A stretch of 64,000 nt of DNA from NCBI GenBank assembly GCA_022820825.1, contig JAJEEU010000091.1:18898-82897 (forward strand). Direction: 5' to 3'. Origin of the DNA: Vicinamibacteria bacterium (lineage in GTDB: Bacteria; Acidobacteriota; Vicinamibacteria; Vicinamibacterales; UBA8438). Under the pieces are notes generated by a model that saw nothing but the letters and a program-made list of their open reading frames with translations, searched no databases and was not told where the DNA came from. This document shows positions 44,527-56,531 of this stretch, in pieces. A program made the translations under genes and the position numbers. Each line of letters starts with the position of its first letter. Positions within the stretch are counted from its first letter, which is position 1.

Positions 44527-45926
44527 GTGCGGCGGTCGAGCTCGACGGCGTCGCGAAGGAGTACCGCCGGTACGGGCCCGGCCGGCGCGCGGGCACGCTG
44601 AAGAGCGCGCTGCTGGGCGGCCGGCTGCGCGATCTCGCACCCCGCGAGATACTGCGCGCCGTCGACGATGTCTCGCTGCGCATTCCCAGCGGCGCCGCCT
44701 TCGGCATCGTCGGCCGCAACGGCTCGGGCAAGAGCACGCTGCTGAAGCTGATGGCCGGCATCACCCGGCCGACGGCGGGCAGCGTGAAGGTGCACGGACG
44801 GGTGTCGGCGCTCATCGAGCTGGGGGCCGGCTTTCATCCGGAGATCTCCGGCCGCGAGAACGTCTTCATCAACGGCGTCATGCTCGGCCTGACGCGCCGC
44901 GAGATCGCCCGCCGCTTCGAGGAGATCGTCGAGTTCGCCGAGATGGAGGACTTCATCGATGCGCCCGTGCGCACCTACTCGTCCGGGATGTACATGCGGC
45001 TGGGATTCGCCGTGGCGGTCCACGTCGACGCCGACGTGCTGCTGGTCGACGAAGTGCTGGCGGTCGGCGACGAGCGCTTCAGCCTCAAGTGCCTCGACAA
45101 GTTCGCCGAGTACAAGCGCCGCGGCAAGACGACCGTGCTCGTGACGCACGGCCTCGACATGGTGGAGCGGTTCTGCGACGAAGCGCTCTGGCTCGACGCC
45201 GGCAAGGTGCGCACGTCGGGCGATCCGCGCCGCGTGCTGCACGCCTACCGCGGCGACGTCGAGACGGAGGAGGAACACGAGCTGGCCGCGCGGGACGAGA
45301 AGGCGCGGCAGGCGGTCGACGCCGAGTCCGACGCCGCCGCGGACCGGGAAGAACCGGCGGACCCACCCGCGCCCGCCGAAGCGGCGCCCGCGGAAGCGCA
45401 GGCCGCCGAGCCTCCGGAGGCTCCCGACGAAGCGCCGCCCGGCGACGAGCCCGAGGACATGTTCAAGGCGGCGGCTGGCCGCTGGGGCGACGGTCCGGTG
45501 CGCATAGACGACGTGCGCCTCGAGGGGGAGAGCGGTCCGGCGCACCTCTTCCAGTCCGGCGCCGGGCTGGCGATCCGCATGCGGGTCACCGCGCCCGAGG
45601 AAGTGACGGACTTCGTCTTCGGGATCAGCATCTTCAACGCCGCGGGCGTCTGCTGCTACGGCACCAACACCGACATCGAGCGCTACCGCCCGGTCGCGCT
45701 GTCCGGGACGGGCGAGGTGGTGTTCGTCATCGACAGCCTCGACCTCGTCGAGGGCACGTACAAGCTGGATGTCGCCGCCCACCGCCGCGACGGTGCGCAG
45801 TACGACTACCACCGGCTGCTCTACACGTTCCGCGTGAAATCGCAGACTCGCGACGCCGGCATCTACCGGCCCGCCCACTCGTGGACGTTCACGCCGAACA
45901 TCCGCTTCGAGGAACCGGAGTCGTAG
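44523..45926 (+). CDS. ABC exporter ATPase with C-terminal Wzt-like substrate domain
   Basis: 467 residues. The N-terminal ATPase domain (about 1-245) shows Walker A VGRNGSGKSTLLKLMAGI, the degenerate signature YSSGMYMRLGFAVA and Walker B VLLVDEVLAVGD. A linker of about 60 residues rich in Ala, Glu, Pro and Asp (residues 250-315) leads to a C-terminal beta domain like that of Wzt, which in characterised systems recognises the glycan end. This suggests an O-polysaccharide substrate, but no glycosyltransferase genes are nearby to identify it. Confidence 0.92.
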   Translation: MSAAVELDGVAKEYRRYGPGRRAGTLKSALLGGRLRDLAPREILRAVDDVSLRIPSGAAFGIVGRNGSGKSTLLKLMAGITRPTAGSVKVHGRVSALIELGAGFHPEISGRENVFINGVMLGLTRREIARRFEEIVEFAEMEDFIDAPVRTYSSGMYMRLGFAVAVHVDADVLLVDEVLAVGDERFSLKCLDKFAEYKRRGKTTVLVTHGLDMVERFCDEALWLDAGKVRTSGDPRRVLHAYRGDVETEEEHELAARDEKARQAVDAESDAAADREEPADPPAPAEAAPAEAQAAEPPEAPDEAPPGDEPEDMFKAAAGRWGDGPVRIDDVRLEGESGPAHLFQSGAGLAIRMRVTAPEEVTDFVFGISIFNAAGVCCYGTNTDIERYRPVALSGTGEVVFVIDSLDLVEGTYKLDVAAHRRDGAQYDYHRLLYTFRVKSQTRDAGIYRPAHSWTFTPNIRFEEPES

Positions 45927-45930
45927 GGCC

Positions 45931-49320
<3,390 letters not shown>

Positions 49321-49343
49321 GATAGGAGTTCGGCGACCTGTTC

Positions 49344-50447
49344 ATGGGGGTGAACGAAGTGCGGAAGTCATTCACGGCCAGTGTGCTTCTGGTCGCGGCG
49401 GCGTTGCTGGGCGCCGGCGCACCGGCGGCCGCCCAGGCGCCGGTCCCGCCCAACACCGATCCGACCCTGCGGATCATCGAGCGGATCCTGGTGAAGGTGA
49501 ACGGGGAGATCATCACGCAGAGCGACCTGGAGGAGCGCCAGGTCGCGGCCATCCGGGCCCGCGGCGTCCAGCCGTCCACGAACGCCGAGTTGATGCAGCT
49601 CGTCCAGGAGGTGACGCCCAGCGTGCTCGCGGCGGCGGTGGAAGAGCTGCTGCTCGTCGAGCGCGGCAGGGAGCTCGGCTACCAGCTCTCGGATGACCAG
49701 TTCCAGGACTACCTCGACACCCTGAAGGAAGACAACGGCATCGAGTCCGACGAACAGTTCATCCAGATGCTGGAGCAGCAGGAAGGGATGACGCTGGACG
49801 ATTTCCGGCGGCTCGTCGAGCGCCAGATGCTGGCGGGGCAGGTGCAGCAGGTCCAGGTCCTGGGCCGGGTAACCATCACCGACGTCGAAGCGCGCGAGTA
49901 CTACGATTCGCACATCGAGGAGTTCACCGAGCCGGCCCACGTCACGCTGCGGGAGATCATCGTTGCCGCCCCGGAGGATCCCACCGCCAACCTGCTGGCC
50001 GACCGGCGCGCGCGTGGAGAGGCCGACGTGGTGCGGGAACGCGTGCTGAATGGCGAGGCGTTCGAGGCCGTGGCGGCGGCGGTGTCGGACGCGCCGTCGA
50101 AGGACAACGGCGGCCTGATCGGCCCCTTCCGGTTGAACGAGGTCGCCGAGAGCATCCGGGAGTTGATTGCCGGGCTCGAGCCGGGCGGCGTGAGCGAGGT
50201 GCGGCGCACGCCCCAGGGCTACCAGATCCTGCAGCTCGAAGAGCTGGTCGAGGACGTCGTGCGGCCGTTCGACGAGGTGCGCGACGAGATTTCGCAACGC
50301 GCATTCGGCGAGCGGCGGGAAGAGGCGTACCGGGAGTTCCTCGATGAGCTGTACGCCGACGCAATCGTCGAGTGGAAGAGCGACGAGCTGCGCCAGGCCT
50401 TCGAGCAGTACCGGAACCGCCAGCTCGCCGCCGGCGGGCAGCAATAG
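49344..50447 (+). CDS. SurA-like periplasmic peptidyl-prolyl isomerase
   Basis: 367 residues. A signal peptide (SFTASVLLVAAALLGAG, cleavage near AAAQ, about residue 31) predicts export. The SurA N-terminal chaperone region follows (ERILVKVNGEIITQSDLEERQ), and then one parvulin domain (HVTLREIIVAAPED through RTPQGYQILQLEE), where E. coli SurA has two. It likely helps outer-membrane protein folding. The first codons offer nearby GTG alternatives at 49350 and 49359. Confidence 0.88.
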   Translation: MGVNEVRKSFTASVLLVAAALLGAGAPAAAQAPVPPNTDPTLRIIERILVKVNGEIITQSDLEERQVAAIRARGVQPSTNAELMQLVQEVTPSVLAAAVEELLLVERGRELGYQLSDDQFQDYLDTLKEDNGIESDEQFIQMLEQQEGMTLDDFRRLVERQMLAGQVQQVQVLGRVTITDVEAREYYDSHIEEFTEPAHVTLREIIVAAPEDPTANLLADRRARGEADVVRERVLNGEAFEAVAAAVSDAPSKDNGGLIGPFRLNEVAESIRELIAGLEPGGVSEVRRTPQGYQILQLEELVEDVVRPFDEVRDEISQRAFGERREEAYREFLDELYADAIVEWKSDELRQAFEQYRNRQLAAGGQQ

Positions 50448-50475
50448 CGGCCGGCCCGCGGCCGCCGGTCCCGAT

Positions 50476-51585
50476 ATGGCAATCGGTAGCGTTCCGCTCG
50501 ATCCGCCCTACCTGCTCGCGCCGATGGCGGGCATGACCGACACCGCCTTCCGCCGCCTGGTGAAGCGCCACGGCGGGTGCGGCCTGGTCGTCACCGAGAT
50601 GGTGAGCTCCGAGGGACTCGTGCGCGGCATCGACCGGACGCTCGAGTACGCGGAGTACACCGAGGAGGAACGGCCCGTCTCCATCCAGATCTTCGGCGGC
50701 GATCCGGAGAAGATGGCGGCGGCGGCCCGCATAGTCGAGGCGATGGGCGCGGACATCGTCGACGTGAACATGGGCTGCCCGGTGCCGAAGATCGCCAAGC
50801 ACAACGCCGGGTGCAGCCTGATGCGGGACCCGGCGCACGCCGCGGCGGTCGTGCGGGCGATGTGCCGGGCCGTGCGCATACCCGTGACGGTCAAGATGCG
50901 CGCCGGATGGGACGAGCGCGACATCAACGCGCCGCGGCTGGCGCAGATGATGGAGGATGCCGGCGCGGCGGCGGTCGCCGTGCACGGCCGGACGGCGGCG
51001 CAGTCGTACCGCGGGATCTCCGACTGGCGGCTCATCGAGACGGTGGCGCGCGGCGTGTCGATCCCGGTCTTCGGCAGCGGCGATTGCGTCACGGCCCGGC
51101 AGGTGGTGGACCGCACGGCGGATACCGGGGTGGCCGGCGTGCTGGTGGGCCGCGGCGCGCTGCGCAACCCGTGGATCTTCCGCCAGGCGGCCGCGCTGGC
51201 CGGTGGCGGAGCGGAGCCGGAGGTGACGGACGCCGACCGCGGACAGTTCCTGCTCGACTACATCGAGATGCTGCTCCTCGAGGGCGTGGGCGAGCAGCGC
51301 GGCTTCCGCCACGTGGCGCCGGGCATGCCGCAGGAGCGCCGCCCGCGGCACGCCAGGGGACGCGAGCGCTGGGTAGTCAACAAGCTGCGCGCGCTCGCCT
51401 CGTGGTACACGAAGGGAATCCACGGCGGCGCCGGCCTGCGCACCGCCATCAACACCGCCGAGTCCGTCGACGAGCTCCGCGCGGTCATCCGGCGCTTCTT
51501 CCTGCAGCCCGAGGCTGTCCCGCCACGCCGGCAACCCGGGCAAGCCGCGCACAGCGCGGCTCGGCAAGCCCGGCGCGGGGCATAG
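50476..51585 (+). CDS. dusB: tRNA-dihydrouridine synthase (DusB-like)
   Basis: FMN- and NADPH-dependent enzyme that reduces uridines in tRNA. It has 369 residues from ATG at 50476. The TIM-barrel start PPYLLAPMAGMTDTAFR, the motif VDVNMGCPVPKIAKHNAGCSLM (Cys113 likely catalytic), VKMRAGW, VHGRTAAQSYRG and VLVGRGALRNPWIF are typical. The last 15 or so residues (GQAAHSAARQARRGA) are encoded by hairpin-element copy C, and the stop codon lies in its loop, so this tail is probably acquired and not functional. Confidence 0.95.
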   Translation: MAIGSVPLDPPYLLAPMAGMTDTAFRRLVKRHGGCGLVVTEMVSSEGLVRGIDRTLEYAEYTEEERPVSIQIFGGDPEKMAAAARIVEAMGADIVDVNMGCPVPKIAKHNAGCSLMRDPAHAAAVVRAMCRAVRIPVTVKMRAGWDERDINAPRLAQMMEDAGAAAVAVHGRTAAQSYRGISDWRLIETVARGVSIPVFGSGDCVTARQVVDRTADTGVAGVLVGRGALRNPWIFRQAAALAGGGAEPEVTDADRGQFLLDYIEMLLLEGVGEQRGFRHVAPGMPQERRPRHARGRERWVVNKLRALASWYTKGIHGGAGLRTAINTAESVDELRAVIRRFFLQPEAVPPRRQPGQAAHSAARQARRGA

Positions 51586-51628
51586 GGGTCCCCGCTAGGG
51601 CTTGCCGGGGGTTTGGGGCGTAGCCCCA
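51544..51628 (+). repeat. three-hairpin intergenic element, copy C (overlaps dusB 3' end)
   Basis: Hairpin 1 is GCCGCGC/GCGCGGC around ACA (51544-51560). Hairpin 2 has outer stem CGGCAAGCCC/GGGCTTGCCG (51562-51571 with 51598-51607) and inner stem GCGGGG/CCCCGC (51575-51580 with 51590-51595) around a 9-nt loop ending GGGGT. Hairpin 3 is TGGGGC/GCCCCA around GTA (51614-51628). A fourth hairpin CCAGC/GCTGG (51640-51653) and a fifth CGTAGG/CCTACG (51656-51670) follow before the next gene. The dusB stop lies in the hairpin 2 loop. Confidence 0.85.
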
Positions 51629-51687
51629 GGTAGACAAAGCCAGCGTATGCTGGGTCGTAGGGGGCCTACGGTCCCCGGGAGGGTGAA

Positions 51688-52245
51688 ATGGTATCGGTCG
51701 CGTCGCTCTGGCTGCCCATCCTGGTTTCGGCGGGCATCGTGTTCGTCGTCAGCTCCGTCATGCACATGGTGTTGACGTACCACAAGTCCGACGCGGGGCC
51801 GCTGCCCGACGAAGACGGCGTGAGGGACGCGCTGCGGCCGCTGGACATCCCGCCGGGCGACTACGTGATCCCGTACGCCGCGGACTCCAAGGAGATGGGC
51901 TCCGACGAGTACACGGAGAAGGTGAAGAACGGGCCGGTCGCGTTCCTCACGGTGATGCCGAACGGGGCGCTCGGCATGGGCAAGAGCCTCGCCCTGTGGT
52001 TCGGCAATTCGGTCGTCGTCGGCGCACTGGCCGGCTACGTCGCCGGCCAGGCGCTCGGTCCCGGGGCGGAGTACGGCGCGGTGTTCCGCATCGTCAGCAC
52101 GGTCGCCTTCGCCGGCTACTCGCTGGCGGTCCTGCAGGCCAGCATCTGGTGGCACCGGAGCTGGAGCTACACCCTCAAGACGATGTTCGACGGGCTGGTC
52201 TTCGCGCTCCTGACCGGAGGCGCGTTCGGCTGGCTCTGGCCCTGA
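51688..52245 (+). CDS. small integral membrane protein of unknown function
   Basis: 185 residues with a GGGAGG Shine-Dalgarno. An N-terminal transmembrane segment (LPILVSAGIVFVVSSVMHMVL) is followed by a soluble loop (KSDAGPLPDEDGVRDALRP, then YVIPYAADSKEMGSDEYTEK) and three more hydrophobic segments towards the C-terminus (SLALWFGNSVVVGALAGYVAG, IVSTVAFAGYSLAVLQASIWW, MFDGLVFALLTGGAFGWLW). I do not recognise a named family. It follows the hairpin element and converges on the M3 peptidase gene. Confidence 0.8.
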   Translation: MVSVASLWLPILVSAGIVFVVSSVMHMVLTYHKSDAGPLPDEDGVRDALRPLDIPPGDYVIPYAADSKEMGSDEYTEKVKNGPVAFLTVMPNGALGMGKSLALWFGNSVVVGALAGYVAGQALGPGAEYGAVFRIVSTVAFAGYSLAVLQASIWWHRSWSYTLKTMFDGLVFALLTGGAFGWLWP

Positions 52246-52269
52246 ACGGGAGCCGGGAGGCGCGGACGC

Positions 52270-54423
52270 TCAGTCGAGGCCGCGGCGGGCGAGGAGCGGG
52301 GCGATGTCCGGCTCGCGCCCGCGGAAATCCCGGAACAGCTCCATTGCGTCGCGGCTGCCGCCCCGCGACAGCAGCATGCGCCGGAAGCGGTCGCCGTTCT
52401 CCCGCCGCAGCCCGCCGTTCTCCCTGAACCACTCCACGGTGTCAGCGTCGAGCACCTCGGCCCAGATGTACGAGTAGTAGCCGGCGGAGTAGCCGTGGCT
52501 CCAGATGTGCGAGAAGTAGGTGCTGCGGTAGCGCGGCGGCACGGTCTCCAGCGCCACGCCCGCGCGCGCCAGCGCAGCCGCCTCGAATGCCGCTACGCCG
52601 TCGGCGTCCGGCACCTCTGCGGCCGTGAGCTGGTGCCAGGCCTGGTCCAGCAGGGAGGCGGCCAGGTATTCCGTCGTCGCGAATCCCTGGTTGAACGTCT
52701 CGCTCGCCAGCACCTTGTCGAGCAGATCGGCCGGCATCGGCTCCCCGGTCTCGTGGTGCACGGCGTAGTTGCGCAGCACCTCCGGCCAGGTCGCCCACAT
52801 CTCGTTCACCTGCGAGGGGTACTCCACGAAGTCGCGCGGCACCGACGTGCCGGAGAAGTACGGGTACCGCACCGCGGAGAAGAACGCGTGCAGGGCGTGG
52901 CCGAACTCGTGAAACAGCGTCTCCACCTCGTCGAACGTCAGCAGCGTCGGCTCGCCCTCCGGAGGTTTCGGAATGTTCAGGCAGTTGGCAACGACCGGCT
53001 GCTGGCCCAGCAGCCCCGACTGCGACACGAAGGTGCTCATCCAGGCGCCGCCGCGCTTGGACGGCCGCGCGTACAAGTCGGCCAGGAACAGCGCCAGCGG
53101 CTCGCCGCCGGCGTCGGTGACGTCGAACACCCGCACGTCCGGGTGGTAGACGGGCAGGTCCGTCCGCTCGCGGAACGTCAGCCCGTACAGCCCGTTCGCC
53201 GCGTGGAACACGCCGTTGTGCAGCACGTTGTCCAGCTCGAAGTACGGCCGCAGGGCCGCGGCGTCGAAGGCGTAACGCTCGGCCCGCACCTGCTCGGTGT
53301 AGTAGGCCCAGTCCCAGGCGGCTACGGCACCCTCCTGGCCGCCGGCCGCGGCCACCGCCCGCAGATCCGCCGCCTCGCGCTCCGCGTTCGCGACCGCCGC
53401 CGGCGCCAGGCTTGCGAGCCGTTCGTTGACCGCCGCCACCGTGCGCGCGGTCTGCCGCTCCAGGCTGTACGCGGCGTGGTTGGCGTAGCCGAGCAGCACC
53501 GCGCGTTCAGCCCGCAGCCGCGCCATCCGCGAGATGACGTCGCGGTTGTCGAACTCGCCGCCCTGGCTGCCGCGCGCGAGCGATGCTTCCATGATGCGCC
53601 GCCGCAGATCCCGGTTCTCGAGGGCGGCCAGCGGCGGCTGGCCGCTCGTGTTGCGCAGGGCGACTACGTACTTGCCGTCGAGGTCCTGCGCGGCCGCCGC
53701 GTCGGCCGCCGCGGTGATCTCGTTCTCGGACAGCCCGACCAGCGCATCGCGCGACTCCACGACCACGGCCGCGGCGTTCACCTCGTTCAGCACGTTCTGC
53801 GTGAACGTCGCCTCGAGCCCCGCCAGCTCGGCGTTGATCTCCCTGAGGCGCTCCTGGTCGGCCTCCGGGAGCCGGGCGCCGGCCCGCACGAAGTCCTTGT
53901 AGTACTCCTCCAGCAGCCGCCGTGACTCGTCGTCGAGGTCCAGCTCGCCGCGCCGTTCGTGCAACGCGCGCACCCGCTCGAAGAGCGCGCCGTTCAGCAG
54001 TATCTGGTCGCTGTGGGCCGCAAGCCTGGGCGCGATCTCGCTGCGGATGGCGTCGAGCGCGTCGTTCGTGTTGGCCGAGTTGAGGTTGAAGAAGACCTGC
54101 GAGACGCGCTCGAGGACGCGACCCGACCGCTCCAGCGCCACCAGCGTGTTCTCGAACGTCGGCGCTTCCGTGGAGGCGGCGATCGCCTCGACCTCGGCCA
54201 GTTGCTCTTCCATGCCCCGCTCGAACGCCGGCATGTAGAGGCCGTCGTCGATCCGGTCGAACGGGGGGTACTGGAAGGGCAGGGTGCTCTCGGCGAAGAA
54301 GGGGTTGGCTTCCGTCACGGTCGCAGCGTCGTTCATCGGCGTCTCGGGTTCAGGTTGCGCGCAGGCGGCCAGGGCAGCCACCGCTGCTGCAGCGATTGCA
54401 AGCGGGGATCGTTTGACCATCAT
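52270..54423 (-). CDS. M3-family zinc metallopeptidase lipoprotein (Dcp-like)
   Basis: 717 residues from ATG at 54423, preceded by GAGGAG six nt away. The signal peptide ends in a lipobox (ALAAC), so it is probably anchored in the periplasm as a lipoprotein. The zinc site is ETLFHEFGHALHAFFS with His505, Glu506 and His509. The C-terminal block FSHIWSHGYSAGYYSYIWAE matches the peptidyl-dipeptidase Dcp group. Likely role is degradation of exported or imported oligopeptides. It converges on the small membrane protein gene. Confidence 0.93.
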   Translation of the reverse strand: MMVKRSPLAIAAAAVAALAACAQPEPETPMNDAATVTEANPFFAESTLPFQYPPFDRIDDGLYMPAFERGMEEQLAEVEAIAASTEAPTFENTLVALERSGRVLERVSQVFFNLNSANTNDALDAIRSEIAPRLAAHSDQILLNGALFERVRALHERRGELDLDDESRRLLEEYYKDFVRAGARLPEADQERLREINAELAGLEATFTQNVLNEVNAAAVVVESRDALVGLSENEITAAADAAAAQDLDGKYVVALRNTSGQPPLAALENRDLRRRIMEASLARGSQGGEFDNRDVISRMARLRAERAVLLGYANHAAYSLERQTARTVAAVNERLASLAPAAVANAEREAADLRAVAAAGGQEGAVAAWDWAYYTEQVRAERYAFDAAALRPYFELDNVLHNGVFHAANGLYGLTFRERTDLPVYHPDVRVFDVTDAGGEPLALFLADLYARPSKRGGAWMSTFVSQSGLLGQQPVVANCLNIPKPPEGEPTLLTFDEVETLFHEFGHALHAFFSAVRYPYFSGTSVPRDFVEYPSQVNEMWATWPEVLRNYAVHHETGEPMPADLLDKVLASETFNQGFATTEYLAASLLDQAWHQLTAAEVPDADGVAAFEAAALARAGVALETVPPRYRSTYFSHIWSHGYSAGYYSYIWAEVLDADTVEWFRENGGLRRENGDRFRRMLLSRGGSRDAMELFRDFRGREPDIAPLLARRGLD

Positions 54424-54456
54424 ATTGATCTCCTCACTGTACCCCACCGGTCCGCG

Positions 54457-55422
54457 TCAGACATGATTGCGGAGCAACAACTCTCGGGGATCGGGATCGA
54501 GGTAACGTTGTCCGGTCAAGTACTGGACCTGAAGGCGCCGCGCATGATGGTCCACCAGCGTCAGCGGGACGATCAACGGGACCAGCCCGCGGCGAAAGTC
54601 GTCGATCACTGTGGCGAGGTCCTGGCGCGTGGCAGCGTCGAGCGTCTGCTTGAAGTGGCCGGCCGCGTGGTGCAGCACGTTGGCGTGGCGCGCCCGCGTG
54701 GCCGGCCGCGACAGGGCCGCCATCAGCTCGTCCTCGTAGCGCCGCGCCAGCTCGGCGCGCGGGATCTGCGCCGCCTCGGCGACCAACCGCCCCAGCTCGC
54801 GGTAGGCCTGCACCGAGTGCGCCATGAGGTCGAGCTTGTGCGCCGTGTGGAACGCCACCAGGTCGCGCACCTTCCACCGCCCGGAGAGCAGCACGCGCAG
54901 CCGCTGGTAGACGAACACGCGCACGATGAAGTTCTCGCGCAACCGCGCGTCGTGCAGCCGGCCTTCCTCCTCGATCGGCAGGTTCGGAAACTGGCGCCGC
55001 AGCTCCTCCGCGAACAGGCCGCGCCCCGTGCGCTCGCGGGCGTCCGCATGGCGCCATACGGCCACGCGCTCGAGCCCGCAGCTCGGCGAGTCCTTCTTCA
55101 GGATGTATGCGCTGAGGTTCTCCCGGGCCAGGGCGCGCACGCGCCGGCGGGCGAAGCGGCGCATCCGACGCGTCAGATCGACGCCGGTCTTCACCGTCAC
55201 GAGCCGGACGCCCTGCGGCGCGGCCGCGTCGTGCACCAGCCGGATCGGCTCGCGGGGCGTACCGAGTCCGAGCTCGGCCTCGGGGCAGACCGCCACCCAT
55301 TCGACGAACGGTCCGAGCGTGTCCAGGAGGAACCGGTCGCGCTTGTGGCCGCCGTCGTAGCGCACCGCCTCGCCCAGCAGGCAACTGGATATCCCTATGC
55401 GGACGGGCGGCCGGTCGGTCAT
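54457..55422 (-). CDS. DUF523-DUF1722 fusion protein
   Basis: 321 residues. The N-terminal DUF523 half (about 1-160) has three conserved cysteines: Cys14 in ISSCLLGEAVRYDGGHK, Cys46 in VCPEAELGLGTPRE and Cys115 in KDSPSCG. In the characterised DUF523 protein TudS (a thiouracil desulfurase) three cysteines hold a [4Fe-4S] cluster, so a similar cluster is plausible here. The C-terminal half is DUF1722, as in YbgA (KVRDLVAFHTAHKLDLMAHS). Substrate is unknown. It is divergent from the TIGR01777 gene. Confidence 0.9.
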   Translation of the reverse strand: MTDRPPVRIGISSCLLGEAVRYDGGHKRDRFLLDTLGPFVEWVAVCPEAELGLGTPREPIRLVHDAAAPQGVRLVTVKTGVDLTRRMRRFARRRVRALARENLSAYILKKDSPSCGLERVAVWRHADARERTGRGLFAEELRRQFPNLPIEEEGRLHDARLRENFIVRVFVYQRLRVLLSGRWKVRDLVAFHTAHKLDLMAHSVQAYRELGRLVAEAAQIPRAELARRYEDELMAALSRPATRARHANVLHHAAGHFKQTLDAATRQDLATVIDDFRRGLVPLIVPLTLVDHHARRLQVQYLTGQRYLDPDPRELLLRNHV

Positions 55423-55439
55423 GATGGAGAGGCGAATCG

Positions 55440-55445
55440 ATTATA
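55440..55445 (-). promoter_or_regulatory. possible -10 element for the DUF523-DUF1722 gene
   Basis: A perfect TATAAT on the minus strand lies 18 nt upstream of the start codon, in the 42-nt gap to the divergent TIGR01777 gene. No good -35 hexamer is seen, and such a promoter would give a very short leader. Confidence 0.4.
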
Positions 55446-55464
55446 GGCGGCAGGAGGGAACTTC

Positions 55465-56364
55465 ATGAACGTGCTGGTCACCGGGTCGAGCGGATTGATC
55501 GGGGCAGCGCTGGTGCCCGTGCTGGCTGCGGACGGTCATCAGGTGCGGCGCCTGCGGCGGGCACCCGCGGCCGGCCCGGAAGTGACATCGTGGAATCCGG
55601 CGGACGGGACGTTCGCGCCCGGCGCGCTCGACGGCATCGACGCCGTGGTCCATCTCGCGGGGGAGAACATCGCCGGCGGCCGCTGGACGGCCGCGCGCAA
55701 GGCGGGCATCCGGGGCAGCCGCGTGGACGGGACGCACCGCCTGTGCGCGGCGCTGGCCGCGCTCGACACGCCGCCGCGCGTGCTGGTCGCGGCGTCGGCC
55801 ATCGGCTACTACGGTGATCGCGGAGACGAGCTGCTCGACGAAGCGGCGTCGCCGGGCATTGGATTCCTGCCCGAGGTTTCCCGCGCCTGGGAAGCGGCGG
55901 CGTCGCCGGCGCGCGAGGCAGGCATCCGCGTGGTGCACCTGCGCATCGGCATCGTGCTCAGTCCGGCCGGCGGAGCGCTGGGCCAGATGCTGCTGCCGTT
56001 CAAGCTGGGCGTCGGCGGGGTGCTGGGGTCCGGCGACCAGTACATGAGCTGGATCGCCATCGACGACGTCGTGGGCATCGCGCGGCACGCGCTGGCGGAC
56101 GAAGCGCTCAGCGGTCCGGTCAACGCCGTGGCGCCGCAGGCGGTCACCAACCGCGAGTTTACCCGCGCGCTCGGAGCTGTCCTGCGCCGGCCCACCATCC
56201 TGCCCGCGCCCGCGTTCGCCCTGCGCATCGCGCTCGGCGAGATGGCGGACGCGCTGCTGCTCGCCAGCACGCGCGTCGAACCCGCGGTGCTGCGTTCCAC
56301 GGCGTTCGAATTCCAGCATCCGGAGCTGGAGGGCGCCCTGCGGCATGTCCTGCGACGGTCGTGA
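55465..56364 (+). CDS. TIGR01777-family NAD(P)-binding epimerase-like protein
   Basis: 299 residues with an excellent Shine-Dalgarno (AGGAGG). The Rossmann start MNVLVTGSSGLIGAALVPVL, the block VVHLAGENIAGGRWTA, YYGDRGDELLDE and WEAAASPAREAGIRVVHLRIGIVL are hallmarks of the TIGR01777/YfcH group, and the C-terminal part (NAVAPQAVTNREFTRALG ... ALLLASTRVEP) is DUF1731. The reaction is not established for this family; it is an extended short-chain dehydrogenase relative. Confidence 0.93.
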   Translation: MNVLVTGSSGLIGAALVPVLAADGHQVRRLRRAPAAGPEVTSWNPADGTFAPGALDGIDAVVHLAGENIAGGRWTAARKAGIRGSRVDGTHRLCAALAALDTPPRVLVAASAIGYYGDRGDELLDEAASPGIGFLPEVSRAWEAAASPAREAGIRVVHLRIGIVLSPAGGALGQMLLPFKLGVGGVLGSGDQYMSWIAIDDVVGIARHALADEALSGPVNAVAPQAVTNREFTRALGAVLRRPTILPAPAFALRIALGEMADALLLASTRVEPAVLRSTAFEFQHPELEGALRHVLRRS

Positions 56365-56531
56365 TTCTCCGCAGCTGGCAGCCTGTGCACACTGTTCAGC
56401 GTGCACGCCAGCCAGCCAAACAGCCCGTCAAACAACTCGCCAAATAGAAAACAGGTAGATCAACAATTCTTTCTAAATGAGTAAGATACAGTGATATAGT
56501 TGGCGCCAGAAAGACTGCGAAGACGGGACGT

